64,000 nucleotides of DNA from Escherichia ruysiae (GTDB taxonomy: Bacteria > Pseudomonadota > Gammaproteobacteria > Enterobacterales > Enterobacteriaceae): the NCBI RefSeq assembly GCF_902498915.1, contig NZ_CABVLQ010000001.1; one strand, 5' to 3'. Made by a program: the position numbers and the translations under genes. The notes under the pieces were generated by a model. That model worked only from the letters and a program-made list of their open reading frames with translations, ran no database searches and was not told the origin of the DNA. This document shows positions 48,869 through 57,885 of this stretch, piece by piece. The first letter of the stretch is position 1; each line of letters starts with the position of its first letter.

Positions 48869-51800
48869 TTACCACTGAATACCGGCACCGAGTGCGGCGG
48901 AGTATTCACCCTGGCTATTGGTACTACCTTGTAATTTGTAGACCCAACGACCGTTGGCGCTCACCATCGACACACCTAAAGCAACAGCCGATTCACCGTT
49001 GTATGTACCGCCACCAATGGAGGCCATGCTGGCACCTGGCGTGTAAGCCTGCGGCAGACCGGTCATCGCCATTGCAGAAGCGATACCACCGCTCAACTTG
49101 CTTTCGGTTTTGGACAGTTTGTTATCCATCTCAACCATGCGCTGATCGGTGTATTGCTTCGTTTCCTGCACGCTTTGCTTCAACTGCGCGTAGTTCACCG
49201 CGTCGTTGTTGTTAACGCCAGCGGAAACGTTGCTGATGCGAGTCGTTCCGCCATTACCACCGCCGAGAGTGATGTTGCTGTAATCAACAGAACCGTCAGC
49301 TTTGGTGTCATAGCGCACGCCGCCTGCTTCGGAAGACTTCAACTGCGCAACGTTAACCGCGTCAGTAGCATTTTTACCAGCGGCAACGTTGGTGATACGG
49401 CGTTGGTTAGTGGAAGAACCTACGGAGATCGTATTTTCTTCGTTTGCCACAGAGCCAGTACCCAGCGCAACGCTGTTATCAGCGGCAGCAATAGAGCCAG
49501 AGCCAATCGCAACACTGTCTTTACCCTGCGCGTTAGCATCTACGCCATCGGTGTTGGTCTTGAAGTACTTGGTGCTACCGGTGCTTACGATATCGCCAAT
49601 ACCGTTTTCGATATTGGTGACGCGGGTATCCAGATTCGTTACCTGAGTATTCAGGTTAGTAATGCTCTGGGTGTTCTGGGAAACCTGTGCGTCCGTCACT
49701 TTCAACTGACCAACGTTAACGGCATCGGTATCTGCCGAACCCGCCGCGACATTAGTGATCTGACGTTGACCGTCTTCACTGCCGACAGAGAACTCACCGA
49801 CAGAGTTCTGCGGCGCGTCCATGTTGTAGGCGGTGTAGCCAGTCTGAGCGCCGCGAGTGGTCTGAGAACCATTACCCATTGCAATACTGTTTGCATGGTT
49901 GGCGCGTGCGTTAGAACCGATAGCAATACCGTTGATGGCATCTGGCAGAACCAGAGTGTTCAGGCCGATACCAATACCCGCGTCAGCATTAACGATAGTT
50001 TTCGCGCCCATCGCCAGCGAGTCAGTACCTACCGCCAGTGAATCTTCTTCCGTTGAGTTGGCATGGTAGTACTTGGTCGGCGTAGTGGCGACAGCACCAA
50101 TGGCGTTTTGCAACTGGCGTACAGTCACGGCGTCATGGGATTCAGTACCATCAGCAACGTTGATGATCTGACGGTACTTACCATCATCGCCAATCGACAA
50201 TGCGCCAAGCAGTTCGCCGTCAGTGGTGTCGTAACCAATCACAACGCCTTCTTCGGTTACGCTGGTGTTACGAGAACCTTTAACAATCACACGGCTGGAG
50301 ACGGATTCGCTACCCAGCGCGATACCAGTATCAACGCTGCTGCTGCTATTCTGACCAATTGCGACACTGCTTTCGCCGGAAGCGACAGCGTTATAACCCA
50401 CCGCTGTAGCGCCAGTACCTGATGCGCTCGCATCAATAAAGGTTAAGCCGGTGTCATTAGTACGCGCATAGTTCAGACCCGCACCGTTCTCTTCGATGTA
50501 GTCTATGCTGGTATTACCGGCAATCTGGTTGATGATCTCATTTTGCTGATTGATCAACGTGTTGGTGGCGAACAACTGTGAACCATTAATTGCATCAGTA
50601 CTGGTTTCAGAAATATCACCATTAGCAACATTAGTGATTACGCTGGCTTTGCCATCGCGGCTGGCGCTGAACGCACCATTTTCACCGGCGGTTGCGTCCC
50701 AGAGCAGCGCATCATCCAGGGTTGAGTCGATCGCGTCCAGAGCATCACCGACGTTATTGTAATCGGTATCAGCAATGGAGTACGTCGGCGCACTGATGCT
50801 ACCGTCAGCATTTACTGCGGCGCCACCGCCCAGGGCATCAACAACAGAGTTGCTCACACCGTAGAGTTGCCCACCATTGATGGCATCGGTGCTGGTTTCA
50901 GAAACGGCACCATTTGCGACATTGGTAATTTTGCTGGCATTGCCACCGTGGCCGGCGCTGAATGCACTTGCCGTTTCATCCCACAGCAGAGCGTCGCCCA
51001 GTGAAGTGCTAAAGGAGGTGTTAATCGCCGCCAGCGCATCACCTACGTTATCGTAGCTGTTGCTACCGATGGTGTAGGACGGGCCAGTAAATACACCGTT
51101 TTCATCAACCGAGGCGTTACCGCCAAAATAGTCTGCCAGTGAATCACTTAAGCTAAACAGTTGCCCACCGTTAACGGCATCGGTGCTGGTAGATGAGATT
51201 GTTCCAGCGGTGACGTTAGTGATTTTGCTGGTGGTTTCGGTGCCGTGTGCAGCGGTGAATGCGCTTGCGGCGTCATCCCATTTCAGCGCATCTTCACCGA
51301 GGTTGTTCACCGTATCAGTCAGATTGGTGATGTTGGTGGTGTTAGTAGCGATGTTAGTGGTGTTGGTTGCCACATTGTCGTTGGTGGTTTTTAACTGAGA
51401 ACCGTTAACGGCATCGGTACTGGTCTCCGTCAACTCACCTGCCGTAACGTTAGTGATTTTGCTGGTGGCTTCGGTGCCGTGTGCGGCGGTGAATGCACCT
51501 GAGGCGTCATCCCATGCCAGCGCGTCGGCACCAAGGTTAGTCACTGTATCAGTCAGGTTGGTGATACTGGTGGTGTTGGCGGCAACATCATTCGTCAGGT
51601 TAGTGATGTTGGTGGTGTTGTTAGCAACTTCGCCGGTCAGGTTGCTGATATTGGTGGTGTTGGTTGCCACGTTATCGTTAGTGGTTTTCAACTGAGAACC
51701 GTTAACGGCATCGGTACTGGTCTCCGTCAGTTCGCCCGCCGTAACGTTAGTGATTTTGTTGGTGGCTTCGGTGCCGTGTGCGGCGGTGAATGCACCTGAG

Positions 51801-53851
51801 GCGTCATCCCATGCCAGCGCGTCGGCACCAAGGTTAGTCACTGTATCAGTCAGGTTGGTGATACTGGTGGTGTTGGCGGCAACATCATTCGTCAGGTTAG
51901 TGATGTTGGTGGTGTTGTTAGCAACTTCGCCGGTCAGGTTGCTGATATTGGTGGTGTTGGTTGCCACGTTATCGTTAGTGGTTTTCAACTGAGAACCGTT
52001 AACGGCATCGGTACTGGTCTCCGTCAGTTCACCCGCCGTAACGTTAGTGATTTTGCTGGTGGCTTCAGTGCCGTGTGCGGCAGTGAATACGCCAGCGGCG
52101 TCATCCCATTTCAGCGCATCTTCACCGAGGCTATTCACCGTATCAGTCAGATTAGTGATATTGGTGGTGTTGTTAGCAACATCGCCAGTCAGGTTGGTGA
52201 TATTAGTGGTGTTGGTTGCCACGTTATCGTTAGTGGTTTTCAACTGAGAACCGTTAACCGCATCGGTACTGGTCTCCGTCAGCTCACCCGCCGTAACGTT
52301 GGTGATTTTGTTGGTGGCTTCGGTGCCGTGTGCAGCAGTGAATACGCCAGCGGCGTCATCCCATTTCAGCGCATCTTCACCGAGGCTATTCACCGTATCA
52401 GTCAGATTAGTGATGTTGGTGGTGTTGTTAGCAACATCGCCAGTCAGGTTGGTGATATTAGTGGTGTTGGTTGCCACGTTATCGTTAGTGGTTTTTAACT
52501 GCGAGCCGTTAACCGCATCGGTACTGGATGCGTTCAGCTCACCCGCCGTAACGTTGGTGATTTTGCTGGTGGCATCGGAACCGTGTTTTGCACTGTAGAC
52601 TTTTTTAACTGAGTCCCATTGTAATGTATTATCATCAATACCCTTTAACGCGTCGCCAACATTAGTAAAGGAGCCACTTTGCAGTTTGTAGTTAGGAGCA
52701 TTAACAATCCCGGCAGTGCTCACTGAGGCGCCGCCGCCCAGACGGTCTGCGACTGACTTACTGATATCATAAAGCTGTGAACCATTGATAGCATCAGTAC
52801 TGGTACTGCTAATATCGCCTTTTGCCATATGGACAATTTTACGCTGCAGCGTATCGTTACCCACTGAAACAGTATTATCTTCCACGGCAGTAGACTCTGT
52901 ACCCAGAGCAACGGAGTTAACACCAGTTACGTTGGACAGGCTACCAATCGCAAGACTTTTTTCACTACCAGCATAGCTTTCTTGTCCAAGCGCAATACTG
53001 TTTTCGCTGCTTGACTGACTGTTATTACCCAACGCAATAGAATTTACACCATCTGCCTTTCCTGCCTGACCGAAAGCCATTGCTCCAGCTTTGGCTGCAT
53101 TGGCACCATATCCGAGCGCAACGGTATTGTCCGCGTTAGCTATGCTGTTTGAACCCAATGCCAGGCTATATAAACCATTTGCCTGAGCGTCGGCACCCAT
53201 TGCAATGGAACCTGTGCTATTGCCCAAGGCGTTTCTACCTAATGCCAGGCTATCGTCACCAGTGGCCTTACTGTCTACCCCTAGTGCTACCGATTTTTCT
53301 CCTAATGATGACGCTCTGTTACCTAACGCAACACTACCTTTATTTTGGGCTCCGGAACCTTGACCTATTGCCACTGCACTCTCACCGCTAGCACTGGAGC
53401 CAACCGCTAATGCAACTGTATAGTCGCCAATGGCACTAGCGCCACTGCCGATAGCAACCCCCCTGCTCCCTGTGGCTTTCGATAGCTGCCCCATTGATAC
53501 TGAACTTTGTCCAGTAGCATTACTGTTATAACCCACTGCAGTAGCCCCAGCAGCAGAGATTGCATTTACCCCAATAGAAATACTTGCTGTGCTACCGCCT
53601 ACAGAGGAAGCTTTCGCACCTTTACCAATAGCAATCCATGCATCAGTAAGTTCGGTGCCATCAGAATATGTACCACCATCAAGACTGACAGAAGCACCTG
53701 CCCCAAACGACGACATCATCCCACCTGCAACCAGCGCAGAAATTAACAGCTTACTGCGCCCGCTCTTTTTCCCACGACTTTTTGCCGTTTCGCTGGCGAC
53801 GCTGTAACTTCCCGTCGCAGGGTTCCAGATAACTTTAAAAATTTTGTTCAT
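48869..53851 (-). CDS. upaG: UpaG/EhaG-type trimeric autotransporter adhesin
   Basis: This 1660-residue surface protein should form a homotrimer that mediates aggregation, biofilm and host-matrix binding. Residues 1-53 form an extended signal peptide (MNKIFKVIWNPATGSYS). Residues about 85-340 are the head of 14-residue YadA/Hep_Hag-type repeats (SIALGxxS). A long stalk alternates necks (TDAVNGSQL) with TNITNLT coiled coil. It contains near-identical units of 99 residues (two) and 85 residues (two). A second head-like block lies near 1140-1400. The last 70 residues are the beta-barrel anchor ending in tryptophan. It follows a lipoprotein gene after 43 bases. The positional ortholog is upaG in uropathogenic and ehaG in enterohaemorrhagic strains. 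Confidence 0.94.
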   Translation of the reverse strand: MNKIFKVIWNPATGSYSVASETAKSRGKKSGRSKLLISALVAGGMMSSFGAGASVSLDGGTYSDGTELTDAWIAIGKGAKASSVGGSTASISIGVNAISAAGATAVGYNSNATGQSSVSMGQLSKATGSRGVAIGSGASAIGDYTVALAVGSSASGESAVAIGQGSGAQNKGSVALGNRASSLGEKSVALGVDSKATGDDSLALGRNALGNSTGSIAMGADAQANGLYSLALGSNSIANADNTVALGYGANAAKAGAMAFGQAGKADGVNSIALGNNSQSSSENSIALGQESYAGSEKSLAIGSLSNVTGVNSVALGTESTAVEDNTVSVGNDTLQRKIVHMAKGDISSTSTDAINGSQLYDISKSVADRLGGGASVSTAGIVNAPNYKLQSGSFTNVGDALKGIDDNTLQWDSVKKVYSAKHGSDATSKITNVTAGELNASSTDAVNGSQLKTTNDNVATNTTNITNLTGDVANNTTNITNLTDTVNSLGEDALKWDDAAGVFTAAHGTEATNKITNVTAGELTETSTDAVNGSQLKTTNDNVATNTTNITNLTGDVANNTTNITNLTDTVNSLGEDALKWDDAAGVFTAAHGTEATSKITNVTAGELTETSTDAVNGSQLKTTNDNVATNTTNISNLTGEVANNTTNITNLTNDVAANTTSITNLTDTVTNLGADALAWDDASGAFTAAHGTEATNKITNVTAGELTETSTDAVNGSQLKTTNDNVATNTTNISNLTGEVANNTTNITNLTNDVAANTTSITNLTDTVTNLGADALAWDDASGAFTAAHGTEATSKITNVTAGELTETSTDAVNGSQLKTTNDNVATNTTNIATNTTNITNLTDTVNNLGEDALKWDDAASAFTAAHGTETTSKITNVTAGTISSTSTDAVNGGQLFSLSDSLADYFGGNASVDENGVFTGPSYTIGSNSYDNVGDALAAINTSFSTSLGDALLWDETASAFSAGHGGNASKITNVANGAVSETSTDAINGGQLYGVSNSVVDALGGGAAVNADGSISAPTYSIADTDYNNVGDALDAIDSTLDDALLWDATAGENGAFSASRDGKASVITNVANGDISETSTDAINGSQLFATNTLINQQNEIINQIAGNTSIDYIEENGAGLNYARTNDTGLTFIDASASGTGATAVGYNAVASGESSVAIGQNSSSSVDTGIALGSESVSSRVIVKGSRNTSVTEEGVVIGYDTTDGELLGALSIGDDGKYRQIINVADGTESHDAVTVRQLQNAIGAVATTPTKYYHANSTEEDSLAVGTDSLAMGAKTIVNADAGIGIGLNTLVLPDAINGIAIGSNARANHANSIAMGNGSQTTRGAQTGYTAYNMDAPQNSVGEFSVGSEDGQRQITNVAAGSADTDAVNVGQLKVTDAQVSQNTQSITNLNTQVTNLDTRVTNIENGIGDIVSTGSTKYFKTNTDGVDANAQGKDSVAIGSGSIAAADNSVALGTGSVANEENTISVGSSTNQRRITNVAAGKNATDAVNVAQLKSSEAGGVRYDTKADGSVDYSNITLGGGNGGTTRISNVSAGVNNNDAVNYAQLKQSVQETKQYTDQRMVEMDNKLSKTESKLSGGIASAMAMTGLPQAYTPGASMASIGGGTYNGESAVALGVSMVSANGRWVYKLQGSTNSQGEYSAALGAGIQW
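51420..52500 (-). repeat. Direct repeats coding for the upaG stalk
   Basis: Within upaG, two 297-bp units (for example 51453-51749 and 51750-52046) are almost identical, and two 255-bp units follow (about 52047-52301 and 52302-52556). Both lengths are multiples of three, so loss or gain by recombination keeps the frame and changes stalk length. Confidence 0.88.
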
Positions 53852-53894
53852 TGTTGTTGCTCTCTATTCCTTGATATAAGTGCAATGACTGCAT

Positions 53895-54578
53895 TTATTT
53901 TTTGCTTTTTTTCTGCCGGTTATCAGCAGGTGGAAGGTTGTCGAAGTTGATATTCTGCATATTAATAGCCAACTTCAGGTATTTCAGGTTATTGGGAGAC
54001 ACCCCTTTTAACGTTAAGTTAATGTCTTGCCATTGACCTGGTAATAATTTCAGCGTGGAGTTCATGGTGGTACTAAATAGTAGCTGTTGCCATTTGGCAT
54101 ATTCTTTTAGATCACCCGGTCTTTCACCGCCCCAGGTGGCATGAAAACCAATATTTGATACGGGAATACTTAATAAATTGGCCAATGACATATGAATAAC
54201 ACTGCCATTTTCTATTGCTTCAACAGATAACACCCTGCCGGCAATACCTACCGAACCGTTATTTAAAATGAAATATTTTGTTTGATCGGGGTTAAATTCA
54301 GTAAAGACAAATGTATCTTGATGATGCTTAATCTCTTTCACTATCTGAGCCAGCAGCTTTGTACTGTTTATTAGACTAATGCTTTGTTTTTCAATGGTGT
54401 TTGTCTTTTTGGTTTCTTGTTCTAGTCGTTTTTCGAGTTGATCAATTCTGGCCTTTTGTTCTTCTTGTTGTTTTGTGAGTTCATCAACGACTTTGTTTTT
54501 TTCGACATAGTCACAACCTGACAGCATCAGTATTGTCGAAGCCGCCAGGACGCTTATCAATAATTTATTCACTTTCAT
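53895..54578 (-). CDS. SadB-like inner-membrane lipoprotein, partner of the autotransporter
   Basis: The 227-residue protein starts with a lipoprotein signal peptide and lipobox LSGC at residues 19-22 (LMLSGCDYVEKN). Asp directly after the lipidated cysteine is the classical signal for staying in the inner membrane. A charged coiled coil (about 28-62) follows, then a beta-rich C-terminal domain like DUF3251. In Salmonella the lipoprotein SadB is encoded just before the trimeric autotransporter SadA and aids its surface display; position, lipobox and coiled coil agree with that role. It is inferred to be the first gene of a two-gene operon. Confidence 0.85.
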   Translation of the reverse strand: MKVNKLLISVLAASTILMLSGCDYVEKNKVVDELTKQQEEQKARIDQLEKRLEQETKKTNTIEKQSISLINSTKLLAQIVKEIKHHQDTFVFTEFNPDQTKYFILNNGSVGIAGRVLSVEAIENGSVIHMSLANLLSIPVSNIGFHATWGGERPGDLKEYAKWQQLLFSTTMNSTLKLLPGQWQDINLTLKGVSPNNLKYLKLAINMQNINFDNLPPADNRQKKSKK

Positions 54579-55068
54579 ATAAAGTTATCCTTACATATCA
54601 TCCCTGATACCAACGCGGTCTAAGGGATGTGTCCATTTGTGGTTGATGCTTTTGCGATTTATACGGCTGGCTTTATGAATGTTGCGAATATATTTGTTAT
54701 GAAAATTATTTATTAAGTTTTAAAATTGTTTAATTGTGTTAGGGAGGCGGATTTTAATGAGGAGGGTTATCAGATGTCAAACACTGCATTTAAAGCAGAA
54801 AAATAGCTTTCATTTAATATTCACACAATAAATGTTTTGGGTGAGTTTTTAGAATGTGGATGGAAAAAATAACGGCAAAAGTTTTATTTTATGAATGATA
54901 TCTTCCATTTTTAGGCGTCGAACCAAACCTTTTACTGAATGCATTTTCAGATTTAGTGCCATTGGTAAAAAGTAGACTCTACGAGGAAACAGAGGAAAAA
55001 GAGGAGGATATTTGTTGCATCCCGCATTTAGAAACGCGGGATGTGAGGGAGATATACAGGTAAGAGGG
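54579..55068. other. Non-coding region upstream of the adhesin operon
   Basis: This AT-rich stretch between the lipoprotein gene and yibL should hold the adhesin operon promoter. No clear promoter or operator was identified. A hairpin CATCCCGC/GCGGGATG at 55018-55043 lies after yibL and may mark its 3' end, but lacks a T run. No coding frame is supported. Confidence 0.5.
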
Positions 55069-55431
55069 TTAAAACGCTGTCTTTGAGAACCCGGTCATCT
55101 CTTGCAGACCCATTTCACGACCCAGTGCGGTCATCGGATGTACAACCACAAGCCCCCGAACGCTTTTCTTCAGCTTACCCATATCGGCTTGTTCTTTTTT
55201 GGTAATCGCGCGCTGGAACGGCATCTTCATCAGCTTTTGTGCTTCCTTACTGAGTTTCTGGCTGTGAACTTCGCGCAGGCGAGCAATTTCTGCTTCCAGA
55301 GTTGCTTTCTCTTTTTCCAGCTCGGCATATTTGTCTGCGGCTTCAACCAGCGACAGATCGGCCTGCTGGTGACGGATGGCGTCCAGACGATCGCTGAGAC
55401 GTTTGATTTCGTTTTTTTCGACTTCTTTCAT
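55069..55431 (-). CDS. yibL: DUF2810 family protein YibL
   Basis: The 120-residue basic protein has an N-terminal coiled coil (about residues 3-55, rich in E, K and L) and a conserved C-terminal half with [21 protein letters not shown] and [16 protein letters not shown]-12 YibL has been reported to associate with ribosomes; its function is otherwise unknown. It stands alone between the adhesin operon and yibT. Confidence 0.9.
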
Positions 55432-55700
55432 GGGATGGCTTCTGATAAAGATAAATTTATAGCCCCTAGTATGCGCGACGAGGTGCTTTGTTCACAACCG
55501 ATGGCATTGTAATAGTTTTGTCGGGTAACAAATCTTGTGTTCAAAAATCATATAATATATTGATTAATAAACAATATAATCAGAAGGTGAGGGCAAGCGT
55601 TGTGGATTTCGCACGTTTTCCTTAATGTCATTTTTATCGGGATCTAAACTAAAATCGGCGGTCGCGCTTTCCCGGCGCGGGGTAATACGGAGATATTATT

Positions 55701-55910
55701 ATGGGCAAATTAGGTGAAAACGTTCCGCTTCTTATTGATAAAGCCGTAGATTTCATGGCATCAAGCCAGGCGTTCCGGGAGTATCTGAATAAACTTCCCC
55801 CCCGTAACGCGATTCCATCCGGTATACCTGAGGAAAGCGTGCCGTTATATCTACAACGTCTGGAATATTATCGCCGACTTTATCGGCCGAATCCGGTAGA
55901 GGAGAAGTAA
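55701..55910 (+). CDS. yibT: Small conserved protein YibT
   Basis: A 69-residue protein beginning MGKLGENVPLLIDKAVDFM, with a good ribosome site (CGGAGAT) upstream. It matches YibT of K-12, of unknown function. It has no signal peptide or membrane helix. It is convergent with mtlR, whose end is 10 bases away. Confidence 0.88.
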   Translation: MGKLGENVPLLIDKAVDFMASSQAFREYLNKLPPRNAIPSGIPEESVPLYLQRLEYYRRLYRPNPVEEK

Positions 55911-55920
55911 GCGAAAGTAC

Positions 55921-56508
55921 TTACTTTTGAAAGGCTTTTTTTAAGCTGATTTTGGAAATCAGCTCTGTCAGTGAAAGGACCATTGTTGATCGCACAGCCT
56001 GTTGGTAACGCTGAACTTGCATCGCATACAAACTGGAGTCTATTGGTTCAAACTGTGGCGGCGGTGGTAGTGCCGCCACGCAATGCAGTTCGCCAAATGG
56101 CCCAAGAATTTCATCATCGGTAAATGCGTACTCGTTGCCGTCGTGGTTCAGCTCTTCCCGCAGCGCCATCAACAGTTCCGCATCTTCGTATTCATGGCGA
56201 CTAATTACGCCAAGCCCATAAATCAGCTTTAAGCGCACGGACAGATCGCCCAGCGGACCATCGCCGTCGAGTAACGGTTCTACAGCATACTTCACCGCGT
56301 AATCGTCTTTGCGGAATACCTGAAGCACCAAAAGATTCACCGCCTCGGTCAGGAGATCGACGGCGGTAATCAGAAAGCTTCGCACGGTTTTGCCAGCATT
56401 CAGACGCTCAAGCACACGGTTTTCAAAGGCCTGGGTTTGTTCCATTGTTGCCTGCATATCTGACAATCTGTTATTCGGGCGCAGGGAGCCCTGCGCCTGG
56501 TTCATCAT
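55921..56508 (-). CDS. mtlR: Mannitol operon repressor MtlR
   Basis: MtlR lowers expression of mtlADR, but it has no recognisable DNA-binding domain and its mode of action is unsettled. The 195-residue, mostly helical protein includes RSFLITAVDLLTEAVNLL and LKLIYGLGVISRHEYEDAE. Its ATG shares a base with the mtlD stop, so translation is coupled. Confidence 0.95.
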   Translation of the reverse strand: MMNQAQGSLRPNNRLSDMQATMEQTQAFENRVLERLNAGKTVRSFLITAVDLLTEAVNLLVLQVFRKDDYAVKYAVEPLLDGDGPLGDLSVRLKLIYGLGVISRHEYEDAELLMALREELNHDGNEYAFTDDEILGPFGELHCVAALPPPPQFEPIDSSLYAMQVQRYQQAVRSTMVLSLTELISKISLKKAFQK

Positions 56509-57656
56509 TATTGCATTGCGTTATAAGCGGTTACTGCCTCGGTGACAACCTCGCTGTTGGCATCAAGCCCGGAAATGTGCGCCAGCGCAGCCTGCGGGCC
56601 TTTGTCGGCAATCAGCGCCGCCAGTTCTTGTGCCTGAGGATCATCTTCACTGCAAAAGTGCATTGCAGCGGCAATACCTTCAATCAGATTTTTGTGCGGC
56701 AAGCTATATTCCAGCGTACCCAGCAGCGGCTTGATCAGACGGTCGCCAGCACTCAGTTTACGCAGCGGCTGACGGCCTACGCGCTCAACATCATCTTTCA
56801 GATACGGGTTTTCAAAACGACCGAGGATTTTCTGGATGTACGCCGCGTGCTTGTCCGCGTCAAAGCCGTAACGCTTAATCAGTACCGCGCCGCTTTCTTC
56901 CATCGCCCCTTTTACCACCGCACGGATTTTCTCGTCGAGAATCGCGTCACGAATGGTCTGATGACCCGCCAGTTTTCCAAGGTACGCGGTTATAGCATGG
57001 CCTGTGTTCAGGGTGAAGAGCTTACGTTCGACAAACGCCATCAGGTTGTCGGTTAACTCCATACCAGGAATGTTTGGCAGCGTGCCTTTGAACTGAGTTT
57101 TATCGACAATCCATTCGCTGAAGGTTTCTACAGTGACTTCCAGCGGATCGTTCGTTGCAGACGCTGAAGGCGGTACGATACGGTCAACGGCGGAATCAAC
57201 AAAGCCAACGTGTTCTTCTACCCACGCTTTGGCGTCTTCCGGCAGGGCGTTCATCACATGGCCTTTCAGTTGCGTTGTGCCGCGTACCATGTTTTCACAG
57301 GCGATAATGTTCAGCGGGGAGTCATTACCTTGCTCTTTACGTTTTACCAGCCCTTTGGCGATTGCCGGAGCAATGCGTTCCAGCACGACCGGGCCAACTG
57401 CGGTGGTGACTAAATCAACCTGGGCGATTAAATCAACCACATCGTCGCCAATGCTGCTGACGGCATTTACGCCGGAAACGGTATCCACCTGCTCGGTTTC
57501 GCCGACAACGTGAACCTGATAGCTATGACGGGCATTCAGGGCATCAAGTACCACCTGATTGACATCGGCAAACGTCAGTTGGATACCCGCGTCTGCCAGC
57601 AGTTTACCGATAAAGCCACGACCGATATTACCTGCGCCAAAATGTAATGCTTTCAT
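56508..57656 (-). CDS. mtlD: Mannitol-1-phosphate 5-dehydrogenase
   Basis: MtlD oxidises mannitol 1-phosphate to fructose 6-phosphate with NAD. The start at 57656 (MKALHFGAGNIGRGFIG) gives 382 residues, with the Rossmann glycine motif at residues 7-15. Catalytic-domain segments include the GHAITAYLGKLAGH stretch. The open frame 103 codons upstream covers the REP-containing spacer and is not part of the protein. It lies 229 bases after mtlA. Confidence 0.97.
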   Translation of the reverse strand: MKALHFGAGNIGRGFIGKLLADAGIQLTFADVNQVVLDALNARHSYQVHVVGETEQVDTVSGVNAVSSIGDDVVDLIAQVDLVTTAVGPVVLERIAPAIAKGLVKRKEQGNDSPLNIIACENMVRGTTQLKGHVMNALPEDAKAWVEEHVGFVDSAVDRIVPPSASATNDPLEVTVETFSEWIVDKTQFKGTLPNIPGMELTDNLMAFVERKLFTLNTGHAITAYLGKLAGHQTIRDAILDEKIRAVVKGAMEESGAVLIKRYGFDADKHAAYIQKILGRFENPYLKDDVERVGRQPLRKLSAGDRLIKPLLGTLEYSLPHKNLIEGIAAAMHFCSEDDPQAQELAALIADKGPQAALAHISGLDANSEVVTEAVTAYNAMQ

Positions 57657-57689
57657 AGTATTAACCTTCATCAATGTTTTTACCCAAGA

Positions 57690-57885
<196 letters not shown>

